Positions 50,817 to 60,560 of a DNA stretch of 64,000 bases are shown one piece after another. This stretch comes from Avimicrobium caecorum. Lineage in GTDB: Bacteria > Bacillota > Clostridia > Oscillospirales > Ruminococcaceae. The position numbers were made by a program, and so were the translations under genes. Location of the stretch: NCBI GenBank assembly GCA_904394705.1, contig CAJFNJ010000008.1:1-64000 (forward strand), written 5' to 3'. The notes beneath the pieces were generated by a model. It did not search any database, was not told where the DNA came from, and saw only the letters and a program-made list of their open reading frames with translations. The number at the start of each line of letters is the position of its first letter. Position 1 is the first letter of the stretch.

Positions 50817-51599
50817 TTATATATATTTCTGACAGGTAATGTGCAATCTGTCCTTTTTGGTGGGAGCACCGATCTCACTGATCCGGAACTTGCCATGCCC
50901 CCGCACCGCAATCTTATCCCCGGCATGGATCTGGAATGACACCGATTCCTCCACGGCGGAATTGACGGTTACCAGGCCGCTGCGGATCAGACGGGCGGTG
51001 GTTTCCCGGCTCTCCCGGATCAGCAGCGCTGCCACGCAGTCCAGCCGCATGGAGCTCACGGTTCCGGCGATCCCCTGGAAGGAATGGGCTGCCGGCAGTT
51101 CCTCCGGACGGCCTTCAGTGAGCCTGAGGCCCACCCGACCGGCTTTGGAAAGCTCGGAAAGGACCAGATCCGCCACTGTTTCCCAGAGAAACAGCACGGC
51201 TCTCCCCTCGCCCACCAGGATATCCCCGATGGCCTCCCGGCGCAGTCCCAGATTCATCAGCGCGCCGAGAAAATCCCGGTGCGTCAGGGCATACTGCCGC
51301 GGGAACTCCGCTGTGATGATCCGGATGGGATAGAGTGATTCATCTTCCGGTGAACAGTAGTCCGGAAGCGCATAAAACATCTTCCGTTCTGCGTCAGGGA
51401 AGCCGCCCCAGAATCCACAGGTCACCCCGGGAAGGGAGCCGGCGGAAAGTGCGATCCGCTGCTGGCGTTCATCAAGAAACGCCGAAAATCTGGGGATGCC
51501 CCGCTGATCGCAGAGCGTCACCAGATCCCGGATGCGTTCCAGAAACAGTTTTTCTTCCCCGGACAGAGCAGAGAGCGGCAGATCAGAAGTATACGCCAT
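50817..51599 (-). CDS. ylmH: YlmH-family S4-domain RNA-binding protein
   Basis: A 260-residue cytosolic protein with a YlmH N-terminal domain (LPDYCSPEDE, PIRIITAEFPRQYALTHRDFLGALMNLGLRREAIGDIL) and a C-terminal S4 domain (about 185-235; LDCVAALLIRESRETTARLI). YlmH is a ribosome-quality-control factor with a link to division in Firmicutes. ATG at 51599 overlaps the sepF 3' end by 17 bp; GGA upstream is a weak ribosome site, consistent with coupling. Confidence 0.93.
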   Translation of the reverse strand: MAYTSDLPLSALSGEEKLFLERIRDLVTLCDQRGIPRFSAFLDERQQRIALSAGSLPGVTCGFWGGFPDAERKMFYALPDYCSPEDESLYPIRIITAEFPRQYALTHRDFLGALMNLGLRREAIGDILVGEGRAVLFLWETVADLVLSELSKAGRVGLRLTEGRPEELPAAHSFQGIAGTVSSMRLDCVAALLIRESRETTARLIRSGLVTVNSAVEESVSFQIHAGDKIAVRGHGKFRISEIGAPTKKDRLHITCQKYI

Positions 51600-52062
51600 T
51601 GTTTTCCAGCTCGTCCAGCAGATCTCCCATAAAGTCCACATTGCGGGGAGTAATGATATAAGTGGAGGCAGCCACACGCTTGATCTGACCCTCGTTGGCA
51701 TAAGCTACACCGCTGAGGAAGTCGATCAGACGACGGGATACTTCCTTGGAGGCACTCTCCAGATTCAGTACCACGGTACGCTTGTCGTTGAGATGGTCGG
51801 CAATATAGCTGGCATCTTCAAAACGCTCCGGCTTTACCAGTACCACCTGCAGCTGTGTTGTAGCTGCAATATTGACTACTTTGTTCTTCTTGGTAGGAAT
51901 ATCGCCCAGATCCGGCATACCAGCACCTCTCGATTTCGGGTCATCATAGTCATCATCACGGTCGTTGGAACGATTGCCGATGAAATCGAAATCATCTTCC
52001 TCATCGTAGAATTCATCGTCCGGAACGCCGATGAAACTCTTGAACTTATCCATTACACCCAT
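51583..52062 (-). CDS. sepF: SepF cell-division protein
   Basis: A 159-residue FtsZ-ring tether. N-terminal amphipathic membrane-targeting helix (MDKFKSFIGV), an acidic Asp/Glu-rich linker (about 15-50), and the C-terminal FtsZ-binding fold (about 62-155; VVNIAATTQLQVVLVKPERF, then TVVLNLESASKEVSRRLIDF). It is 5 bp after yggS. Confidence 0.96.
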   Translation of the reverse strand: MGVMDKFKSFIGVPDDEFYDEEDDFDFIGNRSNDRDDDYDDPKSRGAGMPDLGDIPTKKNKVVNIAATTQLQVVLVKPERFEDASYIADHLNDKRTVVLNLESASKEVSRRLIDFLSGVAYANEGQIKRVAASTYIITPRNVDFMGDLLDELENNGVYF

Positions 52063-52067
52063 ACTCT

Positions 52068-52796
52068 TTATTTCTCCTTATAGATTCGCTTGCCGAACAG
52101 CGCCGAACCGATCCGCACAATGTTGGCTCCCTGACGGATCGCCGCTTCGTAATCGCCCGACATGCCCATAGACAAAAAGTCCATATTGACATTATCTATG
52201 TTTTTTTCTTTCATGTCAACAAATAACCGGTGCATTTTTTCAAAATAGCGCTCCAGTTCTGCCGGGTCCTCACAGATCGGCGGGATGCACATCAGTCCGC
52301 GCACATGCAGATTGGGCATGGCAGCTGCTTCCAGAATGAGCGGCTCCGCTTCCTTATAGGAAATACCCGACTTGGATTCCTCATCACCGATATTGATCTC
52401 AATGAGAATATCCATGGGGTGACCCAGACGGCTGCCAGCCAGACGGTCGATCTCCTTGGCAAGATGCAGACTGTTTACCGACTGGATCAGCGATACCTTG
52501 TCAATGATCTGACGGACCTTATTGGTCTGCAGGGTGCCGATGAAGTGGATGTCCACACCGTCCTTGTTGTAGCTGTCATACTTGGATACCAGTTCCTGGG
52601 CACGGTTCTCACCCAGCAGCCGGACACCATATTCAATCGCCATGTTCACCCGTTCCGGCTCCACAGTCTTTGTGACAGCCATCAGCTGAATGTCCTCCTT
52701 CTTCCGACCGGACACCGCCGCTGCCTTTTCGATGTTTGCGTAGATCGTATCAAGATGCGCAAAGATCTCCTTTTTACTATCCAACAGGTTTTCCAT
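52068..52796 (-). CDS. YggS/YlmE-family PLP homeostasis protein
   Basis: A 242-residue alanine-racemase-fold protein (PLPBP). The PLP lysine lies in LMAVTKTVEPE (about 44), with HFIGTLQTNKVRQ (about 84) and the phosphate site FLSMGMSGDYEAAIRQGANIVRIG near the C terminus. It keeps free pyridoxal phosphate in balance. It overlaps the HlyD-like gene by 20 bp. Confidence 0.95.
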   Translation of the reverse strand: MENLLDSKKEIFAHLDTIYANIEKAAAVSGRKKEDIQLMAVTKTVEPERVNMAIEYGVRLLGENRAQELVSKYDSYNKDGVDIHFIGTLQTNKVRQIIDKVSLIQSVNSLHLAKEIDRLAGSRLGHPMDILIEINIGDEESKSGISYKEAEPLILEAAAMPNLHVRGLMCIPPICEDPAELERYFEKMHRLFVDMKEKNIDNVNMDFLSMGMSGDYEAAIRQGANIVRIGSALFGKRIYKEK

Positions 52797-54006
52797 CGCT
52801 TAAGTCAGTCCCTTCTACTATCACTTGATCATAAATCTCCAGGGGGCGCTCCAGATCGGAGTTGGCTCCGCAGAGAATGAACTCACTGTTTTCATAGATG
52901 ATATTGATGGTCTTGAAGCGTACCACATCGCCGTCCAGCACATAAACGCCCACCTGCTGGCCTTCGTACCGCTTGGCCTTGGCCGGAATGCGCAGGCCGG
53001 TATAGGAGGTGAAGTCAATCTGAACCGAAGGGTTTCGCACCATCAGCAGTTCCGGCACCATGTGGCTGGTGCTCATCAGAACCATACAGTTATCCGGATC
53101 GCTGTCATCGGTGCGGACTTCCTCCACCGTGAACGGGATCTGGGTGATATTGTACATATTGAAGTTGAGGTACACGGTATCCCCAACGATGAATTTCTCA
53201 GAATCGGATTTGGGAAGAACCGCCGCGTAATACCAGTGGTGGTCGGTGACGATCTTGCCGAGAGTGGAGTTATCAAATACCACCTTCTCCTGGGAGAAGT
53301 TCCGGATCTGTTCCACCGTCATGGTTTCGATGCTGTCCGGTGTGAGGACGCTTTCGTAACCATCGGTCATGCGGGCAAAATAGCCGATCTCCGGGCTGGT
53401 GTACTGCACCAGGCTGCCCGACAGCCGGGATGTGAGCGAGTCCACTTCGGACTGAAGCTGGGTAATCCGGGATTCATAGCTCTCGGTCTCCCCCATGATG
53501 ACATCCTTCTGGCTGAGCAGGTAGAGCAGTTCGTTCTTGTTCTCGGAAATGCCGCTGATCTGTCCCTGGTGTACCAGGGCGATATAGTCATCGATCTCCG
53601 AGTTGATCTGCCGGTTGACCGTTTCGGTACTGCTGTATTCCGCGCTGCGGGCATCCGATACCTTCTGCAGAGCGGTGATCTGCTCCTCCAGCGCCCGGAT
53701 CTGACGGCGGATCGAAATATCACTGGAGGAACTGTAAACCTCTGCAATGACCGAACCCTCCCGGACCACAGTGCCATCGCTCTGCTGATAGCTCACGACG
53801 CCGCCGGAGGCTTGTCCGCTGATGAGCTGTTCCTCCCGGATGATCACGCCCGAGGCCTCCACGCTGTCTGAGATGGTATAGGTCAGTGCCACCTCGGTCT
53901 GATAGGGCTGGGAATCCAGATTGACCGAATGGAATGATACATAGACAATCAGGAACAGACAGATGACAACTGAGATGGTCTGAATGATAAAGCGATCACT
54001 TTTCAT
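52777..54006 (-). CDS. HlyD-family membrane protein of the division cluster
   Basis: A 409-residue protein with a short cytoplasmic tail, one membrane helix (about 7-27), a split biotinyl-lipoyl-like domain (ASGVIIREEQLISGQASGGV and SQPYQTEVALTYTI), a coiled-coil hairpin (about 100-200), and a beta-barrel domain (about 250-400). It resembles HlyD adaptors but has no transporter partner here; similar proteins head the yggS-sepF cluster in many Clostridia. A role in wall or division is inferred. Confidence 0.85.
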   Translation of the reverse strand: MKSDRFIIQTISVVICLFLIVYVSFHSVNLDSQPYQTEVALTYTISDSVEASGVIIREEQLISGQASGGVVSYQQSDGTVVREGSVIAEVYSSSSDISIRRQIRALEEQITALQKVSDARSAEYSSTETVNRQINSEIDDYIALVHQGQISGISENKNELLYLLSQKDVIMGETESYESRITQLQSEVDSLTSRLSGSLVQYTSPEIGYFARMTDGYESVLTPDSIETMTVEQIRNFSQEKVVFDNSTLGKIVTDHHWYYAAVLPKSDSEKFIVGDTVYLNFNMYNITQIPFTVEEVRTDDSDPDNCMVLMSTSHMVPELLMVRNPSVQIDFTSYTGLRIPAKAKRYEGQQVGVYVLDGDVVRFKTINIIYENSEFILCGANSDLERPLEIYDQVIVEGTDLSDGKPVG

Positions 54007-54117
54007 CGAAACTCTCCGTGACTGAAAAGATACCGCACAGCGCTGGTCCGGTCGATTTTTGCCGAATGGGCCGGACTCCTGTCAGAAGCGGAAAATCCGG
54101 ATCAACAGGCTGTGCAA

Positions 54118-55101
54118 TTAACTTTTAGTATAGCATAACAGAGCAGTTTTTTCTATATAATCCACAACATTTTTGTAGAGATTATCATAATCACTGTAAT
54201 CGTCCGGGAAGAACCAATGGATGCGCTCGTCCCGCCGGAACCAGGTGAGCTGCCGCTTGGCATAGCGCCGGGACTGCATCCGGATGCGCTCCAGACAGTC
54301 CTCCAGAGGGGCTTCGCCATCCAGCCAGGGAATCAGCTCCTTGTAGCCGATGGCCTGGGCTGCCGTTGCCGAATACCCGGACGCCATCAGCTCCCTGGCC
54401 TCCTCCAGAAGTCCTTCCTCCACCATCCTGGTCACCCGCAGGTTGATGCGGTCGTAGAGGGTCTGTCGGCTGCGGTAATCCAGCGCCAGACAGCAGAGCT
54501 GATAGGGCGACGGATGACGCTTGGAGAGCTCCTTGTGCCGGGACATGGGCATTCCGGTCAGCTCATAGAGCTCCAGTGCCCGGATTACCCGTCCGATGTT
54601 GTTCTCATGGAGGGATGCGGCTGTTTCCGGGTCCACCTTACGCAGCTTTTCCAGAACGGCAGCCTTGCCCTCTTCTTCCGCCATTTTCTTGTATTTCTCC
54701 CGGATCTCCAGGCTGGAGCCAGTCTCCGCAAACTCCACATTGTCGATGAGCGAGGAGATATAGAGGCCGGTTCCGCCCACCACAATGGGCAGCTTGCCCC
54801 GGGCATGGATCTCTGCGATCACCTTCCGGGCCAGTTCCACATACTCCGCCACCGAGAAACTCTCCCCCGGCTCCACAAAGTCGATGAGATGATGGGGAAT
54901 CCCGTCCATCTCCTCCGGAGTGGGTTTGGCGGTTCCGATGGTCATCTTCTTGTAGATCTGCATGGAATCCGCCGAAACAATCTCCCCGTCAAACCGCTTT
55001 GCCAGGTCAATGGAGAGCTTCGTCTTGCCTGACGCCGTGGGTCCGGCAATCACCAGCAGCGGGATTTTTTCCTGTTCATTGGGTACTGTCTGCAACTGCA
55101 T
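54118..55101 (-). CDS. miaA: tRNA dimethylallyltransferase
   Basis: A 327-residue enzyme adding a dimethylallyl group to A37 of tRNAs that read U-starting codons. P-loop GPTASGKTKLSIDLA (about 21-35), DSMQIYKKMTIGTAKP (about 46-62), GGTGLYI and the tRNA-binding RRYAKRQLTWFRRDERIHWF are complete. The ATG at 55101 overlaps the mutL stop (TGATG); a TTG one codon earlier is less likely. It is the last gene of mutS-mutL-miaA. Confidence 0.97.
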   Translation of the reverse strand: MQLQTVPNEQEKIPLLVIAGPTASGKTKLSIDLAKRFDGEIVSADSMQIYKKMTIGTAKPTPEEMDGIPHHLIDFVEPGESFSVAEYVELARKVIAEIHARGKLPIVVGGTGLYISSLIDNVEFAETGSSLEIREKYKKMAEEEGKAAVLEKLRKVDPETAASLHENNIGRVIRALELYELTGMPMSRHKELSKRHPSPYQLCCLALDYRSRQTLYDRINLRVTRMVEEGLLEEARELMASGYSATAAQAIGYKELIPWLDGEAPLEDCLERIRMQSRRYAKRQLTWFRRDERIHWFFPDDYSDYDNLYKNVVDYIEKTALLCYTKS

Positions 55102-57164
55102 CAAACCAACCTTCCGAATTTTCGTTCCAGTTCCGACCGGGTCATGGTCACCGACACCGGGCGTCCGTGCGGACAGAACCGCACATCCCGATCCTGACGG
55201 ATCACTTCCACCAGCTGTGCCATCTCCGGCAGAGTGGTGGTGTCATGGGCCTTGATTGCCGCCTTGCAGGCCACCGAATGGAGCAGCTCGTCCACCGTTT
55301 CGGGGAGCATCTGCTGCCGTCCGTCTGCCAGCTTGGCTGCGGCCTCCTGGACTGCCCCGGTGACATCGTCCAGCGGCAGCATGGTGGGAATCTCCCGCAC
55401 CAGCACCGTGCCGTTGCCGAAGTCCTCCAGCAGGAAGCCGATCTGCTCAAAAGCCGGAAGCCCCCGTAGCGCCGCATCATATTCCTGGCGGGAAAGGGTC
55501 ACCGGCACCGGCGCCAGCAGGATCTGCCGCTGACCCAGGCTGGTTTCTCGGCACAGGCGGTTATAGAGAATGCGCTCATGCGCCGCATGCTTGTCAATCA
55601 GCACAAAGGTGTCCTTGTACTCCACCATAATATAGGTGCCGAACAGCTCCCCCAGAATGCGGTAGTCGGTCACCTGTTCCTCAGTATCGTCGGTCAGGAG
55701 AACAGTCGGAGCCGCAGCCGGTGCCGGTGGCTCTGCCTTCTCCTGAGCCATCGCCGGGCGCACCGGTTCAGCCGGCTTATCCGGCTTTGAAGGCATGCGG
55801 ACAGGCTCCGGCTCGGAACTCCGGGCGGGCTGCGCCGGCTTTTCCGGCTCCAGGAAGGTTTTGACCTGGGGCGTGTAGGCCGGACGGCTCTCCCGGGGAG
55901 TGAAGCTGCTGCCCGCAGGCGATGCGGCACGGTGCTCCCGCAGGACCTCCATCGCCTCCCCCAGTCCGGGCGACCGCAGGGTAAGGCTGCCATTCCGCTG
56001 AGCCTCCGGGGCAGGCTTTGCCGCCGGGCGGTTTTCCCGGGAGCCGGAGGTCATGCTGCGGTACTCTGCCGCTGTCATGCGCTGCTGCATGCCGGTGTGG
56101 TCAAAGTCCTTGAGCGCAAAGGGACTGGGTGCAGCCTTGGGCGGCTCCTCCTTGGGGAGAAAATCCGCTTCGCCGGCGGTGCCCAGCGCCTCCTTGCAGC
56201 CCCGGTAAACCGCGTCAAAGACCGGACGCTCGTTGGAGAAGCGCACCTCGATCTTGGCGGGGTGGACATTCACATCCACCGTATTGAAGGGGATCTGCAC
56301 GTTCAGCACACAGGCGGGAAACTTGCCGGTCATAATGGAGGACTTGTAGGCCTCCTCCAGCGCCGCCATACAGGTGCGGGAACGCACATACCGGGAGTTG
56401 ATGAAGAAATTCTGCATGCTCCGGGTGGAACGGCTGGCAGTGGGGCGGCAGATAAAGCCGCTCACTGTCACAAACTCATGGGTGTAGTTCACCGGGATCA
56501 TATCAGCGGCAAACTCCTTGCCGTACACCGCATAGATCACCGACAGCAGGTCCCCGTTGCCGGGAGTGTTCAGCTTGACCTGCCCATCCCGGATAAACCG
56601 GAAGGAGATCTGGGGATTTGCCAGGGCGATCTTGTCCACGATATTGGCAATGGTGCCCGCCTCGGTGCTGTCCTTCTTGAGGAATTTCATCCGGGCCGGG
56701 GTATTGAAGAACACGTCCCGCACCACGATGGTGGTCCCCACCGGACAGCCTGCATCGGAGAAATCCACCTCCTGGGAGCCATGGATCACATACCGTCCGC
56801 CGGAAATGCTCTCCGGAGTCCTGGAAAGGACTTCTACTTTACACACTGCGGCGATGGACGCAAGCGCCTCTCCCCGGAAGCCAAACGACCCGATCTGCTC
56901 AAGATCCGCCGCAGTGCGCACCTTACTGGTGGCATGGCGCACAAAGGCCGCGGGAAGGTCGTCCTTCTCGATGCCGCCGCCGTCATCAGTGACACGGATA
57001 TAGGAAATACCGCCGTTTTTGATCTCGATGGTGATCTTCTGTGCCCCAGCGTCCACTGCGTTTTCCAGCAGCTCCTTGACGATGGAAGCCGGACGCTCCA
57101 CCACCTCGCCGGCGGCAATAAGCTCCGCTACCTGCGGCTCCAGCACATGGATTCGTTTGGTCAT
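55101..57164 (-). CDS. mutL: DNA mismatch repair protein MutL
   Basis: A 687-residue GHKL ATPase. ELLENAVDAGAQ (about 31-42), DDGGGI and GFRGEALASI (N-terminal ATPase), a long Pro/Ala-rich linker (about 330-490), and the C-terminal endonuclease domain. The metal motif DQHAx2Ex4E reads DKHAAHERILYN here, so its final Glu is Asn, while ACKAAIKA and CPHGRP are kept. It lies 25 bp after mutS. Confidence 0.96.
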   Translation of the reverse strand: MTKRIHVLEPQVAELIAAGEVVERPASIVKELLENAVDAGAQKITIEIKNGGISYIRVTDDGGGIEKDDLPAAFVRHATSKVRTAADLEQIGSFGFRGEALASIAAVCKVEVLSRTPESISGGRYVIHGSQEVDFSDAGCPVGTTIVVRDVFFNTPARMKFLKKDSTEAGTIANIVDKIALANPQISFRFIRDGQVKLNTPGNGDLLSVIYAVYGKEFAADMIPVNYTHEFVTVSGFICRPTASRSTRSMQNFFINSRYVRSRTCMAALEEAYKSSIMTGKFPACVLNVQIPFNTVDVNVHPAKIEVRFSNERPVFDAVYRGCKEALGTAGEADFLPKEEPPKAAPSPFALKDFDHTGMQQRMTAAEYRSMTSGSRENRPAAKPAPEAQRNGSLTLRSPGLGEAMEVLREHRAASPAGSSFTPRESRPAYTPQVKTFLEPEKPAQPARSSEPEPVRMPSKPDKPAEPVRPAMAQEKAEPPAPAAAPTVLLTDDTEEQVTDYRILGELFGTYIMVEYKDTFVLIDKHAAHERILYNRLCRETSLGQRQILLAPVPVTLSRQEYDAALRGLPAFEQIGFLLEDFGNGTVLVREIPTMLPLDDVTGAVQEAAAKLADGRQQMLPETVDELLHSVACKAAIKAHDTTTLPEMAQLVEVIRQDRDVRFCPHGRPVSVTMTRSELERKFGRLV

Positions 57165-57189
57165 GGGAGTTTCCCCTCCTTAACACGCA

Positions 57190-59799
57190 TTACTTGCGCA
57201 GAAATGCCTTGAGTTCATACAGACGGGTCAGCGCCTCCCGGGGCGACAGGCTGTCCACGTCGATCTTTTCCAGCTCCCGTTCCACCGGGCTCTTTTCATA
57301 GGCTGCCAGGGTGAGCTGGTCCTCCGCTGCCGGTTTCCGGGGCTGACGGCTCCGGCGCTCGTTCACCGGATTGCCCGATTCCAGCGCCCCGAGGATCTCA
57401 AACGCCCGGCGGATGATCTCATCCGGGATTCCCGCCAGCTTGGATACCTCGATGCCGTAGCTCTCGTCCGCGCCGCCGGGAACGATCTTGCGCAGGAAGA
57501 TAATCTCCTCTCCCCGCTTCCGGCAGGCGATATTGAAGTTGCGGATGCCCACGATGCTGTCCTCCAGCACGGTGAGCTCATGGTAATGGGTGGCAAAAAG
57601 CGTCTTGGCGCCGAGCTTCTTCTTGTCGGCGATGTATTCGATCACCGCCCGGGCAATGCTCATACCATCATAGGTGGAAGTGCCCCGCCCGATCTCATCG
57701 AGAATCAGCAGGCTGTCCCGGGTGGCATTCTTGAGAATGTCCGCCACCTCGTTCATCTCCACCATGAAGGTGGACTGACCGGTTGCCAGGTCGTCCGAGG
57801 CACCCACCCGGGTATAGATGCCGTCCACAATGCCGATGGACGCGCTTCTTGCCGGCACAAAACAGCCGATCTGCGCCATCAGCACAATAAGGGCACACTG
57901 GCGCATATAGGTGGACTTACCCGCCATATTCGGGCCGGTGATAATGGCGACGGTGTTCTCTCCCCGGTCGAGGTAGAGGGAATTCGCCACAAACTGACCG
58001 CCGTCCAGCAGCTGTTCCACCACCGGATGCCGTCCGTCTTCGATGCGGATCACGCCGGAGAGGTCCACCATGGGACGGACATAGCCGTTCTGCATGGCAG
58101 ACTCCGCAAAGGACGCAAACACATCCAGCCGGGCCACAGCGCCTGCGGTGCGCTGGATGCGGAACAGGTGCCCGGAGATGAACTCCCGCAGTTCCCGGAA
58201 CAGCTCGCTTTCCATGGCGAGCATCTTCTCACTGGCAGTGAGAATCCGCCCCTCCAGATCCTTGAGCTCCTCGGTGATATACCGTTCGCCGGTGGAGAGG
58301 GTCTGCTTGCGGATATAGTCCGCCGGAACCAGTTCCAGATTGGATTTGGTCACCTCTATGTAATAGCCAAAGACTTTGTTATAGCCGATGCGCAGGTTCT
58401 TGATGCCGGTGCGTTCCCGCTCCCGGCTTTCGATGCCCGCCAGATACTCCCGGGAACCGGTCACCAGGCTGCGGACCTCGTCCAGCTCGGCACTGTACCC
58501 ATCCCGGATCACAAAACCGTCCTTCAGGGTGATGGGCGGATCATCCACAATGGCCCGTCCAATGCGGTCGGCAATGTCGGTGAGCTCATCCATCTCCTGA
58601 TAGATCTCCCGGAGGAAGCGGCTCTTTGTCCCCTCCAGGCAGGAGCGCAGCGCCGGAAGGGCAGCGATTGCCGCTCCGAAAGTGCGCACATCCCGGGGAG
58701 TACAGTTGCCGAACACGATCTTGGTCATCAGGCGTTCCATATCATAGATGCCGCCCAGCCGCTCCCGTACCGTATCCCGGAGCATGGTATCCTGGTAGAG
58801 CTCGTCCACAGCATCCAGACGCCGTCCGATCACCGCCGGACTGAGCAGCGGCTGCTCCACATACTGGCGGATCAGACGCTTGCCCATGGCAGTGCGGGTA
58901 CGGTCCAGCACCCACAGAAGGGTGCCCTTCTTTTCGCCGGTGCGCATGGTCTCGGTGAGTTCCAGATTGCGCCGGGCAGTGAGATCCAGCGCCATGAACT
59001 GGCTTTCGCTGTACAGATCCAGCGACACCAGACGATCCACACCGTTCATCTGGGTTTCGGTGAGGTAGTCCAGCAGGCCGCCGATGGCCTGTACTGCCAG
59101 CGGACGCTGATCCAGCGAGAGCTCCGAAAGATCGCTCTTGCCGAACTGTTCCAGCACCCGGCGCTGGGCTTCGGAGAAGTCATACTGCTCCTCCCGCAGG
59201 CATTCAGCACAGCAGGAGAGGCGGTTACGGATAAACTCCGCCATCTCCTTCTTATCCAGAAAGGCCGGATGGAATACGATCTCATTGGGGGCAAACCGGG
59301 ACAGTTCATTCTTGAGGGTGCTGTCATCGGGGTCAGTGAACTGGGCGGCATGGATCTCACCAGTGGAAATATCCGCCACTGCCAGGCCATACTGCTCCCC
59401 CTCCGGACAGATGGAGGCGATGAAGTTATTCTGTCCCTCATCAAGCATACTGGTCTCCACCAGGGTACCCGGGGTGACAACCCGGATCACCTCCCGCTTG
59501 ACCACGCCCTTGGCAAGCCGGGGGTCCTCCATCTGCTCACAGATGGCAACTTTGTATCCTTTTTTGATCAGCCGGGCGATATATCCTTCACAGCTGTGAT
59601 AGGGTACGCCGCACATGGGCGCACGCTCCTCCTGACCGCAGTCCCGTCCGGTAAGGGTCAGTTCCAGTTCCTTGGACGCCAGAATGGCATCGTCATAGAA
59701 CATCTCATAGAAGTCGCCCAGACGGTAAAAGAGGATATGATCCTTATGCTGTTCCTTGATGCGGAAATACTGCTCCATCATCGGGGATAATTTGGCCAT
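57190..59799 (-). CDS. mutS: DNA mismatch repair protein MutS
   Basis: An 869-residue mismatch sensor. GDFYEMF (about 27-33) holds the Phe-x-Glu mismatch-reading motif; connector, core and clamp domains follow; the ATPase has Walker A GPNMAGKSTYMRQ (about 610-622), Walker B SLLILDEIGRGTSTYDG and ATHYHEL. Full family length. GGAGG precedes the ATG. It starts 26 bp after the strong YlbF terminator, so it may have a promoter that I could not place. Confidence 0.98.
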   Translation of the reverse strand: MAKLSPMMEQYFRIKEQHKDHILFYRLGDFYEMFYDDAILASKELELTLTGRDCGQEERAPMCGVPYHSCEGYIARLIKKGYKVAICEQMEDPRLAKGVVKREVIRVVTPGTLVETSMLDEGQNNFIASICPEGEQYGLAVADISTGEIHAAQFTDPDDSTLKNELSRFAPNEIVFHPAFLDKKEMAEFIRNRLSCCAECLREEQYDFSEAQRRVLEQFGKSDLSELSLDQRPLAVQAIGGLLDYLTETQMNGVDRLVSLDLYSESQFMALDLTARRNLELTETMRTGEKKGTLLWVLDRTRTAMGKRLIRQYVEQPLLSPAVIGRRLDAVDELYQDTMLRDTVRERLGGIYDMERLMTKIVFGNCTPRDVRTFGAAIAALPALRSCLEGTKSRFLREIYQEMDELTDIADRIGRAIVDDPPITLKDGFVIRDGYSAELDEVRSLVTGSREYLAGIESRERERTGIKNLRIGYNKVFGYYIEVTKSNLELVPADYIRKQTLSTGERYITEELKDLEGRILTASEKMLAMESELFRELREFISGHLFRIQRTAGAVARLDVFASFAESAMQNGYVRPMVDLSGVIRIEDGRHPVVEQLLDGGQFVANSLYLDRGENTVAIITGPNMAGKSTYMRQCALIVLMAQIGCFVPARSASIGIVDGIYTRVGASDDLATGQSTFMVEMNEVADILKNATRDSLLILDEIGRGTSTYDGMSIARAVIEYIADKKKLGAKTLFATHYHELTVLEDSIVGIRNFNIACRKRGEEIIFLRKIVPGGADESYGIEVSKLAGIPDEIIRRAFEILGALESGNPVNERRSRQPRKPAAEDQLTLAAYEKSPVERELEKIDVDSLSPREALTRLYELKAFLRK

Positions 59800-59825
59800 G
59801 GTCTGCCTCCTGAAATCGATAATAA

Positions 59826-59890
59826 AAAGCGGCTGGAACCGGAATGCGCAGGGCCGCTGTGGTCCCTGTCATTCTGTGGTCCCAAGCCGC
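59826..59890 (-). terminator. Long imperfect terminator hairpin after the YlbF-family gene
   Basis: On the minus strand GCGGCT-T-GGGACC, then GAATG, then CAGGG pair in nested order with CCCTG, CATTC and GGTTCC-AGCCGC, and the transcript ends in TTTTTATT. The stem spans about 62 nt. Two copies of CTGTGGTCCC (59857-59866 and 59874-59883) lie inside it. Confidence 0.8.
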
Positions 59891-59933
59891 CACATAACGG
59901 TAAAACCGTCAGACTCTATTGCTTGACGCCGGA

Positions 59934-60359
59934 TCAGTTGCCGCAGCCAGAGCAGGACGAGCAGCTGCCGGTGCAGCCAGTGGACTGCTGAATGTTATCG
60001 GGGTCCTGACCGTTGGCGCTGCCTACGATGATCTGGTTGATAAACTGTACCAGACCGTCCAGGTCGCTCTTGGCAGCATTGTATTCCATCATGCCGGGAC
60101 GCTCCATGATCAGACGATAGGTGGTCTTGAACTCGGAGTCCAGACGGGCGATCTTCTCCTGATCCTTTTCAGACTTGGAGATCTCACGGTTGATGTCCAC
60201 CCGCAGGGTGTTGAACTTGCCGATCAGATCCTGCAGCACCTGGTCCTTGTCATTTTCCAGAGTGGCATTCACATAGCGCTGGTACTTCTCATCTGCCTGC
60301 AGCGCACGGCCCAGGTCACGGGCCATCTCAATAATATCCATGCTCATTTCCATATCCAT
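59934..60359 (-). CDS. YlbF/YmcA-family regulator with cysteine-rich tail
   Basis: A 141-residue helical protein (MARDLGRALQADEKYQRYVN, YNAAKSDLDGLVQFINQII) of the YlbF/YmcA (Ric complex) family, which controls RNA processing by RNase Y in Bacillus. The end CTGSCSSCSGCGN has four cysteines, fitting the reported iron-sulfur clusters of the Ric complex. In B. subtilis ymcA is also close to mutS-mutL. ATG at 60359 follows AGGAGG. It has its own promoter at 60453-60481. Confidence 0.88.
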   Translation of the reverse strand: MDMEMSMDIIEMARDLGRALQADEKYQRYVNATLENDKDQVLQDLIGKFNTLRVDINREISKSEKDQEKIARLDSEFKTTYRLIMERPGMMEYNAAKSDLDGLVQFINQIIVGSANGQDPDNIQQSTGCTGSCSSCSGCGN

Positions 60360-60452
60360 TACAGTTTCCTCCTGTTAGTCGATGCCGGTCCCGTCCGAAG
60401 CGGGACAGCCTGTTTTCCGGCGGCAGACACCACCGGGAAAATCCACTTGTTT

Positions 60453-60481
60453 AGTATAGCACATTTATTCTGATTCTGCAA
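60453..60481 (-). promoter_or_regulatory. Promoter of the YlbF-family gene
   Basis: Minus-strand TTGCAG (60476-60481), 17 bp, TATACT (60453-60458) with a TG extended -10. Confidence 0.75.
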
Positions 60482-60496
60482 AGGGTATTTATGCGC

Positions 60497-60529
60497 AAAA
60501 ACGCGCGCCAACCAGCGGATGGCACGCGT
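60497..60529 (-). terminator. Terminator of the Mrp operon
   Basis: ACGCGCGCCA (60501-60510) and TGGCACGCGT (60520-60529) pair at 9 of 10 positions, with a TTTTT tail on the minus strand. Confidence 0.75.
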
Positions 60530-60560
60530 CAGTTTGCAGAAAGCCGGCCGCTCTCCCCAA

